Origin: Berberis thunbergii | Taxonomy: Eukaryota; Streptophyta; Magnoliopsida; Ranunculales; Berberidaceae | Assembly: GCA_003290165.1 (NCBI GenBank) | Contig: QNQO01001157.1 | Coordinates: 1-64,000, forward strand | DNA: 64,000 nucleotides | Direction of reading: 5' to 3' | Shown here: positions 20,900 to 31,359 of the stretch, in pieces | Numbering within the stretch: the first letter of the stretch is position 1 | Layout of the letters: each line of letters starts with the position of its first letter | Translations under genes and position numbers: made by a program | Notes under the pieces: generated by a model | The model's database searches: none | Seen by the model: the letters and a program-made list of their open reading frames with translations, nothing else | What the model was told of the DNA's origin: nothing

Positions 20900-21035
20900 G
20901 ATCTGTTGAAAAAAATGGAGAGGTGGTTGCTGCTCCTGCTGTAAAAGAGGATCCGAATGCGACTTCGAGGTTTAGGATTTCTAAGCCTTTGAGGGAAAAG
21001 TTGAAGGCTAATGGGATTGAGGCTTTGTTCCACTG
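20900..21035 (+). pseudogene. Captured fragment of a DEAD-box RNA helicase (RH7-like)
   Basis: A single exon piece reads VKEDPNATSRFRISKPLREK then LKANGIEALF. This is the stretch just before the Q motif of plant nucleolar DEAD-box helicases. Homology ends where the Q motif should follow (IQAMTFD-type), and kinesin sequence begins a few bases later. The fragment holds no helicase motif. Confidence 0.7.
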
Positions 21036-21039
21036 GTTA

Positions 21040-22760
21040 AGAGCTGCTTGGCTGGTTTTAACAATTCAATTATATCATATGGACAGGTAGAGATCAGATT
21101 TGTGTTTTTTTTTTTGTAAAAGTTTGCTAGACCTTTTAGTTGATTTTTTAAGTAGATTGATAAGGCTTGCAATTGTTTGATTAAATTTCTAAAAGACGGG
21201 AAGTGGGAAGACTTACACGATGTGGGAAGCAGTAGAATCAACTTTGTTGATCTTGCTGGATCAGAGCGAAATAAGCCAGATGATGATGCAGGAAGGCAGA
21301 GTGTAAAAGAGGGTAAAAACGTAAAGAAATCTCTAGCACAGCTTGGGTAAGATTTCAGACCACTGTTTGTCTGTTTTCGTGGTAAACTCATATTGAGCAT
21401 GAATGTGATCATATTAGATACATTTAGTAGAACAACTTTGTTGATCTTGCTGGATCAGAGCGAAATAAGCCAGATGATGATGTAGGAAGGCAGAGTGTAA
21501 AAGAGGGTAAAAACGTAAAGAAATCTCTAGCACAGCTTGGGTAAGATTTCAGACCAATGTTTGTCTGTTTTCGTGGTAAACTCATATTGAGCATGAATGT
21601 GATCATATTAGATACATTTAGTAGAACAATTAACTTTTCTTCAATTGTAGTGTCTGAAGAAAAAGGTCAATAATTGTTTCTATCTATTCACCACGTAATT
21701 GTAATAGCTATTCTTGAGAAAGCACATCAGTTGCATCTTTTCTCACAAAACAAAGTGATGTAGGGACATTAATTATGTAATAGAAAACCAATATCATGAC
21801 TGAACTCAGCTCTTCATTTCTCATTGCAATATTCTCTTTGGATGGATTATTGCAGGAACTTGGTGCATATTCTTGCTGAAACGGGTGCTCAAACTGAAAT
21901 ATCTCCAAATGTGTCATACAAAAGTTCCTGCTTGACTCACCTGCTCAAGGAATCACTTGGTGGCAATGCGAAACTCACAGTCATTTGTGCTATTTCTCCT
22001 CATGACAAGTAATCCAATACTTAAACTCTGTTTTTTTTTTATTAAGTTCTATTTAATGTTTACTTTTGCAAATAATTCAATACAGCAGCACTCTTGTGTG
22101 GACTACTGAAACTTATGGTTTTAACCTAGTAAATGTGTCTAGCATATGTGTTGAAAACTGTAATATGAATAATACTTCTGCTTATTATACTTGCCTAAAT
22201 GCATCAATTGCCTTTTTGAATACAGATGCAAAGGTGAAACTCTCAGCACCTTGAGGTTTGGGTTGCAAGCAAAATCCTTACAAAATAAACCAGTTATAAA
22301 TGAAATTACAGAAGATGATGTTAATGGTCTTAGTGACCAGATTCGTCAATTAAAGGTAGACTTTGTTCAGAATCAACTTGCATCTATTTTTATCTGCTCA
22401 AGCAAATATCTAGTTGATTCACATTTTTGTTTACTGCAGGAAGAGCTCATAAAAGCAAAATCAAGTGAGTACAATTCAGTCAACAGTAGCAGTGGGTACT
22501 TCAAAGGACGGAGTGCACGTGAAAGTCTGAACCAACTGATCATTTTACCTCACATAGACGATGATTCTGAGGATGAAATGGATGTTGATGAGGAAGATGT
22601 TAAGAAACTTTGTGTCCAGCTAGACAATGTAGGAAGCTCTTGCGAAAAGCAATCAGGAGATATTGAGGGCCATGACAAGCCTGGGCACCATGACTTCAAC
22701 TTATTGCAGAAGCTGGTACTTCCTGATGGATCCATATTGAGGGCCAAACTTCCAGCATAA
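21040..22760 (+). pseudogene. Captured fragment of a KIN-12 (phragmoplast) kinesin motor
   Basis: Functional relatives orient the phragmoplast in dividing plant cells. Pieces in order: CLAGFNNSIISYGQ with a GT donor (21044-21087); TGSGKTYTMW, the P-loop (21195-21224); INFVDLAGSERNK (switch II) to KKSLAQLG (21237-21348); NLVHILAETGAQTEIS to GGNAKLTVICAISPHDK (21856-22009); [10 protein letters not shown] to [20 protein letters not shown] (22227-22355); [20 protein letters not shown] to an acidic [14 protein letters not shown] tail and a stop at 22760. The motor between P-loop and switch II is deleted, and the P-loop and switch II are out of frame with each other. It cannot be a motor. Confidence 0.88.
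21241..21628. repeat. 194-bp tandem duplication inside the kinesin fragment
   Basis: The switch II exon and adjoining intron (from ACTTTGTTGATC to TTTAGTAGAAC) are present twice in a row, offset 194 bp and nearly identical. Confidence 0.88.
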
Positions 22761-22979
22761 TTAATTAGGTTAGACATGTGGGTAGTTCTGACAGAGAATG
22801 ATCTAGCCATGATTTATGAAGCAGACTTGGAAAGCTTCACTTAGTTTACATTGTAGAATTTCTTGGGACATTCATTCAATTCTGTGTAATCTTTCCAAAA
22901 TTAAATAGCGTAATATTTTTTTAATTTACATTGTAGAACTTCTTAGTTTACATTGTAGAACTTCTTGGGACATTCATCC

Positions 22980-23300
22980 GGAAAAGCGCTATGGTAGTTA
23001 ATAAAAAAAATTCACCGAAATTAAATAGCGCTATTGAAGCTAATTAAAAAAAAATCAACAAAATTAAATAGCGCTCATCAAAGCGCTATTCAAGCTAATT
23101 TAAAAAAAAAATTAGCGCTTACATAGCGCTTTTTAATGCGCTATTGAAGTTAATTAAAAAAAAAATCAACGCTTAGATAGCGCTTTATTAAGCGCTATCT
23201 AACAAAGCGCTATTCAAGTACGCGCCTTGCATAGCGCTTTTTTGAGCGCTATCTAAGCCTATTTCTAAAAAGCGCTATCTAAGCCTATTTTTAAGCTCTA
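22980..23300. repeat. CACTA-B right subterminal AGCGCT repeats
   Basis: More than a dozen AGCGCTA-type motifs, alternating with A-rich runs, reach to within 25 bp of the right terminus. Confidence 0.75.
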
Positions 23301-23326
23301 TGCAAGCCTATATTTGTATTAGTGAT

Positions 23327-24364
23327 ATATCTTGTAGTGTTTCCAACAAACCCCTTTTTATACCAAACCTTTGGTTGTCCCCTTTCCCTATTTGGTCCCC
23401 CAGAATGAAGAACTGGTCTCCTCCCTCTTTCTTTCTCCCGTTGAAAAGGATATCCTTGATGTTACCATTCAACACACTTCTTGCCATGATAAAGTTGTGT
23501 GGACCTTTGACAAAAAGGTGAATTCTTGGTTATAAGTGCTACCCCCCCCCCCCCCCCCAATATCTAGCCAGTATGTGCAAACTATTTCAAGAGTTGTGGC
23601 ATATCAAAGCTTCGCCAGGATATATCTTCCTCATTTGGAATGTTAGGCAAAATATTCTCCCATTCCTTGCAAATCTGGTTCGGCTTCACACTCTTATCGA
23701 AGACCAATGCATCTTTTGTCACAACCACTCGGAAAATGCGACACATCTATTCTTCCAATGCCTAATTATTCACCAATGGTAGCAACTATCCCCCTCCCTA
23801 TTCACTGGTTGAACAATAACTTTTATGGTTCCACCATACCTTAATTCTTATATTTCATTTGGGATACAACCAACACCATGCTCTCTTGAAAAAGAAATGT
23901 TTTCTCAATTTCCTGCATAATTCAAATTATCTAGACCATCAGAAATGATTTTGTCTTTCAAAAAGCCAAACACATCCCCCATATGTTTATTCGGTCCTTC
24001 TAAAAGCTTTGGTTCTCTCGGAAACAAACTGTGGTTTCCTTCCCAACAATTGGACCCACGATAATGCAGTACTCTCCGTCAGATCTTGGCAGATGCAATT
24101 ATTGATTCCTAGGTTCGGAAGCTTAACCAGTTGAGCATCACATTGACACCCATAGAAGGATGCTTTTTGGCAGATTGAGCAGGCCCATTGATGACCATTT
24201 TCTTAGAAAGGAGGATTCACAGTATCAACATCAAGGATCCAATGGTCGAACCTCTGAGACAAGCATCTCAATGCTACTCCCATTTATTTCAAGAGTAGAG
24301 GATGTCGTTGTTACTCGCTCTAGATTGATTGAGAAAGAGAGACTCCTTTGAGGATGTTCAGTCC
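23327..24364 (+). repeat. 1,038-bp tandem duplication of the LINE 3' region, unit 1
   Basis: It starts at TATCTTGTAGTGTTTCC, including the last bases of CACTA-A, and runs to GTTCAGTCCAT. The same sequence restarts at 24365. It contains a zf-RVT-like coding stretch: WHIKASPGYIFLIWNVRQN, then CIFCHNHSENATHLFFQC (Cys/His pattern) at 23573-23782. A C-run lies near 23546. Confidence 0.85.
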
Positions 24365-24541
24365 ATATCTTGTAGTGTTTCCAATAGACCCCTCTTTATA
24401 CCAAACCTTTGCTTGTCCCCTCTCCCTATTTGGTCCCCTAGAATGAAGAAATGGTATCCTCCCTCTTCCTTTCTCCCGTTGAAAAGGATATCCTTGATGT
24501 TACCATTCAACACACTTCTTGTCCTGATAAAACTGTGTGGA
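24365..24541 (+). repeat. LINE tandem duplication, unit 2, left part
   Basis: This is equivalent to 23327-23503. It is cut by CACTA-C and resumes at 34252. Because the unit contains the CACTA-A tail, the duplication happened after CACTA-A inserted. Confidence 0.85.
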
Positions 24542-24734
24542 CACTACACCAAAATGCTTGATTAGCTACACGGAAATGGCCACGGCTCAAAATCGTTAGT
24601 TTATTTGCCACGGCCCAAAACCGTGGCTAGATCCTAAAATCGTGGCTATAAAAAGAACACTACAACACAAATGGTTAGGTAGCACATGTGGGCGAGGGTA
24701 ATTCGCTGGCGGCGCCAAAGTGCTCGCTTGATCC

Positions 24735-24800
24735 AAACCAAAAAAAAACAAAAAACAAAAAACAAAAAACAAAAAACAAAAAACAAAAAACAGAACAGAA
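24735..24800. repeat. (AAAAAC)n microsatellite
   Basis: An A-rich run of AAAAAC units followed by GAAGGAAGGAAGG. It generates several spurious open frames on both strands. Confidence 0.85.
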
Positions 24801-25003
24801 CAGAGAAAGAAGGAAGGAAGGAAGCAGAAGCCGAAGCCAAGTCTCCTCTCCCTCTTCACTGCTCTCATCTCCCTCTCCCTCTCCGACTGCTCGCATCTCG
24901 CCTTCTCGACAACGAAGTTCGGATACTAAAGGTGAGACCTTTTTCGCGATTTCTAGGGTTTTGGTTCAACTTTTACTCGAATCGTAAGTGGGTATTGATT
25001 TTC

Positions 25004-26451
25004 TGATAGGATCCGATACCGGAAGCTAATATAATCGATCTTTTGATTGGAGATCGAACCACCTATTGATCTTTTGATTGGAGATCAGCCACCAAGGTTT
25101 AGAAAAGTTATTTGATTGATGAAACTTATGATTACAATTGATAGACTTTATAGAGAATTCTACGTCCTAGATTCCTAACCAGACTCATCTTAATATCGAA
25201 GTTCAACTAAATTAGGACTCACCTACTGACTTACCTAGTTCAACTAAATTAGGACTCTCGCCTACTGACTTACCTAAACATGACTTCTTACTAAAATAGG
25301 ACTTGTTACTAACATGGTAACCTACTGGAGCTGGGTTCCTAACATCCCGGACCTCTTGAAACATGGCTTGTCCTCAAGCCTGAAAACTAGTAACGACCTA
25401 GTTTCCTAACCAAACTCATCCAAAATCACGACGTTGTCTTTCGGAGAATCCCCGGCCAGGGCGGCTTCCAGGAAAAGTAATTGTGGTCTCTGCCAGTGAT
25501 GTCCTGGTTTAAAGGTTTCGTCGCAGTTGAAACACAAGCCTTTCTCGCGACGTTCTTTTGTTCGGCCCAAGTTAGTCGCTTCATGCCAGAAGGCAAGGTG
25601 GGAGTTGGGGCAGGAGTCTTAAAATTAGGCGGAACAGAGGAATAAGCCGTAGTCGCAATGATAGCGTCCTCTTGGCATAACGCTAAATCAAAAGCCAAGG
25701 TGAATTTCTGATTTACCGCAACCTGGTTAAGCTCAAAAAATTGTTCGGCTTGTAAATTGCCTCCTACCGGATTGTTGCGGTGAGTAGGTTCTGATTGTGA
25801 GGACCCAGTGGATTGAAGAGATTGAAGAGTTTGCAATATCTGGGCAAGGATCTGTGATTGAATTTGGCGATCTTGGAGGAGGGTGTGGATATGTGAAGCC
25901 ATTGTTCCCAATTGGGCGTTAATGGCAGCAACCTGTTCTTCGAGTTCTTGGACAGTCATGGTCGCGGTTTTGCTACTGTAGCTTCACCGAAATTCAGGAT
26001 TTTTTTTTTTTTTGGGATAAAGATCTGGGAGATCGGAGGTTGTTGCGGAGGGTGAAGAACGAAATAAAAGAAAAAAATTTGGTCAGAATCGAGGATGCTC
26101 TGATACCAGATGATAGGATCCGATACCGGAAGCTAATATAATCGATCTTTTGATTGGAGATCGAACCACCTATTGATCTTTTGATTGGAGATCAGCCACC
26201 AAGGTTTAGAAAAGTTATTTGATTGATGAAACTTATGATTACAATTGATAGACTTTATAGAGAATTCTACGTCCTAGATTCCTAACCAGACTCATCTTAA
26301 TATCGAAGTTCAACTAAATTAGGACTCACCTACTGACTTACCTAGTTCAACTAAATTAGGACTCTCGCCTACTGACTTACCTAAACATGACTTCTTACTA
26401 AAATAGGACTTGTTACTAACATGGTAACCTACTGGAGCTGGGTTCCTAACA
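25004..26451 (-). mobile_element. Gag-only LTR retrotransposon (TR-GAG-like), young
   Basis: The 341-bp LTRs at 25004-25344 and 26111-26451 look identical base for base. They start TG/end CA in element orientation, and TTTTC is duplicated on both sides (24999-25003, 26452-26456). The element lies on the minus strand. A primer binding site TGGTATCAGAGC (inverse at 26095-26106) follows the 5' LTR. The 766-bp interior encodes only a gag-like protein. No protease, integrase or reverse transcriptase is present, so it must use proteins supplied by another Ty3/gypsy-type element. Confidence 0.92.
25426..25959 (-). CDS. Gag-like protein of the short LTR retrotransposon, frameshifted
   Basis: The 177-codon frame begins MTVQELEEQVAAINAQLGTM with a heptad-like coiled coil (residues 1-45) and a Gln/Leu-rich stretch. 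It ends with a Pro-rich linker and LTWAEQK. A one-base slip just after that point hides a zinc knuckle in the next frame (GLCFNCDETFKPGHH), which resembles Ty3/gypsy gag knuckles but lacks the last Cys. The true gag product therefore either ends early or needs frameshifting. Gag packages element RNA. Confidence 0.7.
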   Translation of the reverse strand: MTVQELEEQVAAINAQLGTMASHIHTLLQDRQIQSQILAQILQTLQSLQSTGSSQSEPTHRNNPVGGNLQAEQFFELNQVAVNQKFTLAFDLALCQEDAIIATTAYSSVPPNFKTPAPTPTLPSGMKRLTWAEQKNVARKACVSTATKPLNQDITGRDHNYFSWKPPWPGILRKTTS

Positions 26452-26939
26452 TTTTCTTTGTTGAAATTTGCAGGAGGAATTGCAAAGAACGAATCTTGAA
26501 CTAGAATCGTATAAAGAGAAGATCAAGGAGAATCAGGAGAAGATTAAACTCAACAAGCAACTTCCTTACTTGGTTGGGAACATAGTTGAGGTGATTTTTC
26601 TATTCATTCTGTTTGATTTGTGAACTAAGTTTGACCTAATTTGGTAAATAGGGAAGAAATGTTGTAAAAAATTGATCTTGAAAATCGCGAATCTGAAAAG
26701 AGTTCGTTCACATCGCAAACCCTAGAAAATATAGCTAAAGCAAGTTTAATTGATCTTGAATGATCTGCATATGTTTGATCTAAAGTATCTGATGTGGCTT
26801 CCTGTTCATTGCACGTATGTTTCAGTTTATTGTTTTAAAAGCTCCTTGTTTATTCAGTAACGTTCATATGCCTGGAAAATACTTGTTTCCATTGAAATTT
26901 TGTTGACATTAATTTTGAAATTATAATGGCTTCATGTAG

Positions 26940-29900
26940 AGGAACTATACCATCTCTAAGGTCCAACCATGTTGCTGCTCTCTATGATGATAGAATTCTT
27001 TACATTTTTGGAGGAGCAACAAAGTCAAGGACTGTAAATGACTTATATTCTCTCGACTTTGAAACAGTATGTCCATTTCCGCATTAGTGGCTTCATCTCA
27101 ATATTGCTTGAAGCTGTGTTTGTGCATTTAACTTCTTACCCGAAATGACACCTTTGATAGCTCCATCACTCAAACTCTTTCTATTGTCAGATGATATGGT
27201 CAAGAATCAAAATCAGAGGGTTCCATCCTTCACCTAGAGCTTGTTGCCGCGGTGTTTTATGTGGACATAAATGGTATATTGCAGGTCGTGGAAGCAAAAA
27301 AAAAAAACGTAAAAGATCAAACTCTGAAACTTAAGATACTTATGCGGTGAATAGATATATAGAAGTTTGCATTGTCACGTTTTTAATGTATTGGAAATCC
27401 TCTTTCTTATTTAGTCTACATCCTGTTTATTGTCTTCCTGCTAATTTTGGTAATTTGACGCTGAATTTAAATGAAATTTTTTTAATTTCATTTGTGGGAT
27501 TCGCTGTGAATGTGGTTTGACAACATTTGATGTCAAGAGCCCTGTGCTGAGCTATATGCTTCTTAGAATCAAAATTTTGAACAATAACATCGTAACAATT
27601 ACGGTGCAGTTCTTTGATTGACAAGGCTTGTACTGGAAATAACTTTAGATCATTTTGTTCATTTAAGCCCCTACCACTTCTGTTTGCTTAAAACTACAAG
27701 TGTTTATATTTTCAGGTCATGCAGATACCTTGGTCTTTGATGTTATAAACGTCGAGTGGTCTGTGGCCGTGGCAGCACCTCCTTCATCTGTTACCACCTA
27801 CAAAGTAAGGTTTTGTTTTACTACTGGTTTCTTTTCTTCGTAATGACAATAATTTTCAATCTGCGAAAACTATTCTATTTAGTCCCTATTGGGTATGGGT
27901 AATTGCCAGACAATTTTTTCTTAGATTAAGGGAGTGAATGTTGCATCTCTATGTCATTGTAACTTCATTGTGTTATCATCATTGTTTCCCTTTAAAAGTG
28001 TGGCATGGAAGCTTAATAGTAGTGTTGTGTTACCGGATTTAGCTTAGTTCATGTGCAGCAAAATGAGAAGCTCTTCCTAGTTGCATTTGGGGGATACAAA
28101 ATGGAATCTTCAAATCAGGTTGAGAAGGAAAACCTTTAGCCTTTCCTATGTGGATTTAGTCAGTGATGTAGGTTTTAATCATATGTTTTTACAGGTTGAA
28201 GTATTGATCATGGAAAGAAATGAGCAATTTGTGGGTAGGCGATCTACACTTGAAAAAGGTTCATGTCCATTGGTTTTTGAGAAGCGCCCAAGTACCGTTG
28301 ATTCTGTTGCTAGACAAAATCTAGCATCTGTCCTTGAGCACCATGGCTCCAGTAGGAGATCTATGTCAGAATCTGCTCTTGTCAACCCAAATCCTGTTCC
28401 CCATAAGCAGTTTCATAATGAGGAAGAATACACTGCAGCCTTCAATATACTGAAAAGTCTTGAAGGTGACAAGTGTAAGGAGATCGAAGATTGCTCCATG
28501 ATGCAAAATTCTACACAGGTGCGTTATATTTTTTATTGTATTTTTTATTTTATTATACTTGTGAGGATGTGCATAGAATGTATCAAAATTTATAGTCAAC
28601 TATTTAGGTTTTCGTAAAGAATGCCCCATCAAGCTTTGCATCTTTGTTCATTATTTATCTCGAAAGTTTGCTATCTATCAAGATGACTTGGGTACACACT
28701 TAACATGTATTTGCATCTATATATCAAAAGATAAGATGATTGCAGAATGATACTCTCAAGTGGTTAGCATAGGCCTTGAAATGTTAAAAGAAAAAACTAT
28801 TATGAGTAATAAGATGTGATAACATCAGAGACACTTCCCAATCAGAAAGCATAGTACAAGAAACAAAGGTTAATGCCATAATATGAAATATATATTCAAA
28901 TGGAAGAATTGGGATTTGATTTGGAATTATTTTGTGTTCTGTTAGATATGGTTTGGAGAGAGGTTGGATTAAAAATAAACTGAGTTGCGGATTATTATAG
29001 TTGTGTGATACAACAGTATTTGTGTGATGTTTTAAGCCTTTTGGGAGAAGTTTGGAACATTTTGAAGAAAATCTGAAGTTCTGAACTATAAAATTTGAAC
29101 GGCAAATCAAATTGCAGCAATGCAATTTATAACATGAACTGCAGTTCCAGATTTTCTCCAAATTGTTCCATTAGTGTTCGAACATCAGTCCAATGCTGTA
29201 AAAACTTTTCCAAACAGTAACAATCTTCACCATGGCCTAATTCTCAGAACGACCACTCTCCAAATCAAATCTCACCAAATAACAAACAATCCAGAAGTAA
29301 ATAAAATAGGGAAAAGAGGACCACGTCAAATCCCCTATGCATTGACATTTATGTAACCTATGAAATGGAATGGAATGGAATGGTTGAACACAAATATACT
29401 TGTAAGGGTTGCATCTCTTTTGCTGTTGTTATGTTAAGTAAAGTTTTTGTTTGTTTGGTTTTCGTAGTACAAAATGTGTCTGGACCACCACATCTCTTTT
29501 GTAATATTGTTGCCACTAAAACAAGTTTTTAATCTTTTCAAGCAGTGGAACAGAGAACTAAACCTCAAGACAGAGACAGAACTAGTATTGTTGGGAGTAA
29601 ACCCACAACAGAAGTGAATTCTACTCTATCGTACTCTGACTTTTCAAAACCCCATACCAAGCAAGTTATTGGAAATTTCAGCAGTAATGACAATATTGTA
29701 TTTCCTGATCCCGATGGAAAATCAGTGGGACTGCATCAGTTTTACGAGGCCAAGTTGGCTTCATTGATAAGAAAGAACAGTACTCTAGAAGAACGACTGG
29801 CAGCTGCATTGGCTAGCAAGAAAGGTGCAGAAAGGAATTTGTCATATGTTGTTAAAAGTAGACAGGACATGGAGAAAAAGTTGGGTGACACAGTAAGGGA

Positions 29901-30188
29901 AATGGAACTGCTGAATGTGAAACTTTCTAGTGTAGAGCTTGCACAAGAAGAAGCCAATAGTCTATCTAATATCGTGCATTATGATAATGTACGACTTGAG
30001 CATGACGTCGCTTTCCTCAAGGCAGTTTTGGATGATACTCACAAGGTGCAGTGGATGTTTAACGTTTTCATATTTGTACTACTGCATGCTTTTTCGGTTT
30101 GATGCATTTATTCTTATTGAGTCCGTATGCTGATTAGCTTATTACAAATTCGTTGTAGGAGCTACATCCAATTAGACGAGGGATTGAG
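26940..30188 (+). pseudogene. Captured 3' half of an ACBP4/5-like acyl-CoA-binding kelch protein
   Basis: Relatives bind acyl-CoA esters through an N-terminal domain (absent here) and carry kelch repeats and a C-terminal coiled coil. Exon pieces: 26940-27066 (RSNHVAALYDDRILYIFGG, kelch); 27191 to about 27308 (IWSRIKIRGFHPSPRACCRG); 27716-27804 (HADTLVFDVINVEWSVAVAA); 28059-28118 (NEKLFLVAFGGYKMESSNQ); 28195-28518 (QVEV to SVARQNLASVLEHHGSS, RKQF-like region); 29546-30045 (LHQFYEAKLASLIRKNSTLE to LAQEEANSLSNIVHYDNVRL, coiled coil); 30159-30188 (ELHPIRRGI). All introns keep GT-AG. The last exon is cut by a MULE-like MITE. Confidence 0.85.
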
Positions 30189-30370
30189 GGGGGCTCCTGC
30201 GCACAGTGGGCAGGAGCAGCTCCTGCGCGGGCCTCCCAGCCGTTGGATCCTGATCCAACGGTTCAGATCATATGGGAGGAGAGAGGTTTTTGGCGGGAAT
30301 TTTTTTAAATAAAATTTGAATTTCAAATTCATATGATCTGAGCCGTTGGATTCTGATCCATGTTGAGTGG
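30189..30370. mobile_element. MULE-like MITE with GGGGGGCTCCTGCGCAC end
   Basis: The left end GGGGGGCTCCTGCGCAC equals the end of the Pack-MULE at 2589. Inside are the palindrome-like CCGTTGGATCCTGATCCAAC and inverted GATCATATG arms. The right end is not clear. It interrupts the last visible exon of the ACBP-like fragment. Confidence 0.6.
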
Positions 30371-31359
30371 CTGCACCAAGTTCATTCCTCCCATGATCTC
30401 ATTCGATACTCTGGTTAAGAAGTAAGAAATGCACTCCATCCACCCTCCTCCATACATACCCTTCTTTTACCACCCTTGTTTACTACTACTGGCAACGGTT
30501 GTCCCTTGTTCACCTTCGATTAATAGTGAAGCCTACACTTAAATGCACACTCTATATAGGATTTTTGTTTATATTGTATAGTGCTTTGAGTTTGATTTAG
30601 ATAGATTGGGTCTTGTTTTTGCCTTTTAGAGAAGTGTTCAATTAAATGGAGAAGTAATCTAGATCTAAGTTCCTCATCGTAGCGGAAGAGTTAGCACATG
30701 TAAAGGTAGCATTTTAAGGCATGCACTTAAATAAACAAAAAAAATGGCAAGCACACATCTGCAATTAGCCCTCAAACGCACACATGATTCTTTTATCGAC
30801 AAATTTAATTGATCATTTCTATGTAACTCCATTTAATGAATCTCCTTTTAGCAGCAACCAAATAAATAACGGAGTTTATACAAGTTAATGAATTTATTAT
30901 ACCGACAAACATAAAATAAAAAGATGCAATAATCTACGGGTTTTATTTGATACAATACTTTTGCTTTCACTTTCTATGTGAAAAAAAATGCTTTTTAGTG
31001 ATGGGTCTCCATTAAATGAAGATGGATACAGATTTATGTTTTTAAGTTCCCGTCCTTTGTGCATGGTATAGAACAAGTATGAACATGGCAATCCTTGTTT
31101 CACATACACACAATTAGTGCTGTGATTTTCTAGTTTGAGTTGTGTTCCCAGTGTATGATGTGTACAGATAGTAAGTAAAGCAGACTAAAACTAACAATTG
31201 GAAGTCAGTTGCCCAGTAAAGTTGGGTGAGAACAAAAACCAAGTCGAAAACAAAAGAGAATTGAACTGAAGTTATAATAATTAAGTAAAGTGTAATCAAG
31301 AATGAAAATGCCCTAATCAATTGAATTAAAGTAATCACACAGATCCTTGCACAACCGAA
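30371..31359. other. Interior of CACTA-C, no gene recognised
   Basis: AT-rich sequence without a supported frame. Read on the minus strand, 31100-31360 looks like the first intron behind the leader at 31360-31720, but nothing coding is recognisable. Confidence 0.4.

Larger units (their letters stand above)
19759..23324 (+). mobile_element. CACTA-B, 3.6-kb element carrying three host gene fragments
   Basis: The left end is CACTACTACAAATATTAG (19759). The right end is the inverse of CACTAATACAAATATAGG (ending 23324). The 3-bp duplication is ATA (19756-19758, 23325-23327). It is inserted 12 bp from the end of CACTA-A. Both subterminal regions (19785-20090, 22980-23300) are packed with TAGCGCTAT/AAAGCGCT motifs in both orientations. 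Between them are fragments of a phosphoglycerate dehydrogenase, a DEAD-box helicase and a KIN-12 kinesin, all in + orientation. No transposase is present, so mobilisation would need one supplied in trans. Confidence 0.9.
18608..23339. mobile_element. CACTA-A, non-autonomous CACTA element inserted in the LINE
   Basis: The left end is CACTACAACATATATAGG (18608). The right end, after removing CACTA-B, is the inverse of CACTACAAGATATATGGG (ending 23339). The flanking 3-bp duplication is TTT (18605-18607, 23340-23342), as expected for CACTA elements. Net length is about 1.16 kb. The left subterminal zone (18620-18990) has many GACGTC, ACGACAT and ATGACGTCA phrases, candidate transposase-binding repeats. 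No transposase is present. Segment 19000-19757 has no recognisable gene. Confidence 0.88.
24893..26590 (+). pseudogene. RPT5: Captured 5' fragment of 26S proteasome ATPase RPT5 (subunit 6A)
   Basis: RPT5 is one of six AAA+ ATPases at the base of the 19S regulatory particle. The end of exon 1 reads ASRLLDNEVRILK (24893-24931) before a GT donor. Exon 2 (26474-26590, 39 codons, no lesion) reads [20 protein letters not shown] then [19 protein letters not shown]. This is the N-terminal coiled coil and the start of the OB domain. The ATPase domain is absent. The intron is expanded by an LTR retrotransposon at 25004-26451. A CT-rich leader precedes the fragment. Confidence 0.9.

Noticed and set aside
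24596..25006. Several open frames of 60-106 codons on both strands
   Set aside because: They arise from AAAAAC and GAAGG repeats and a CT-rich leader. Only the ASRLLDNEVRILK part belongs to a real (RPT5) exon.
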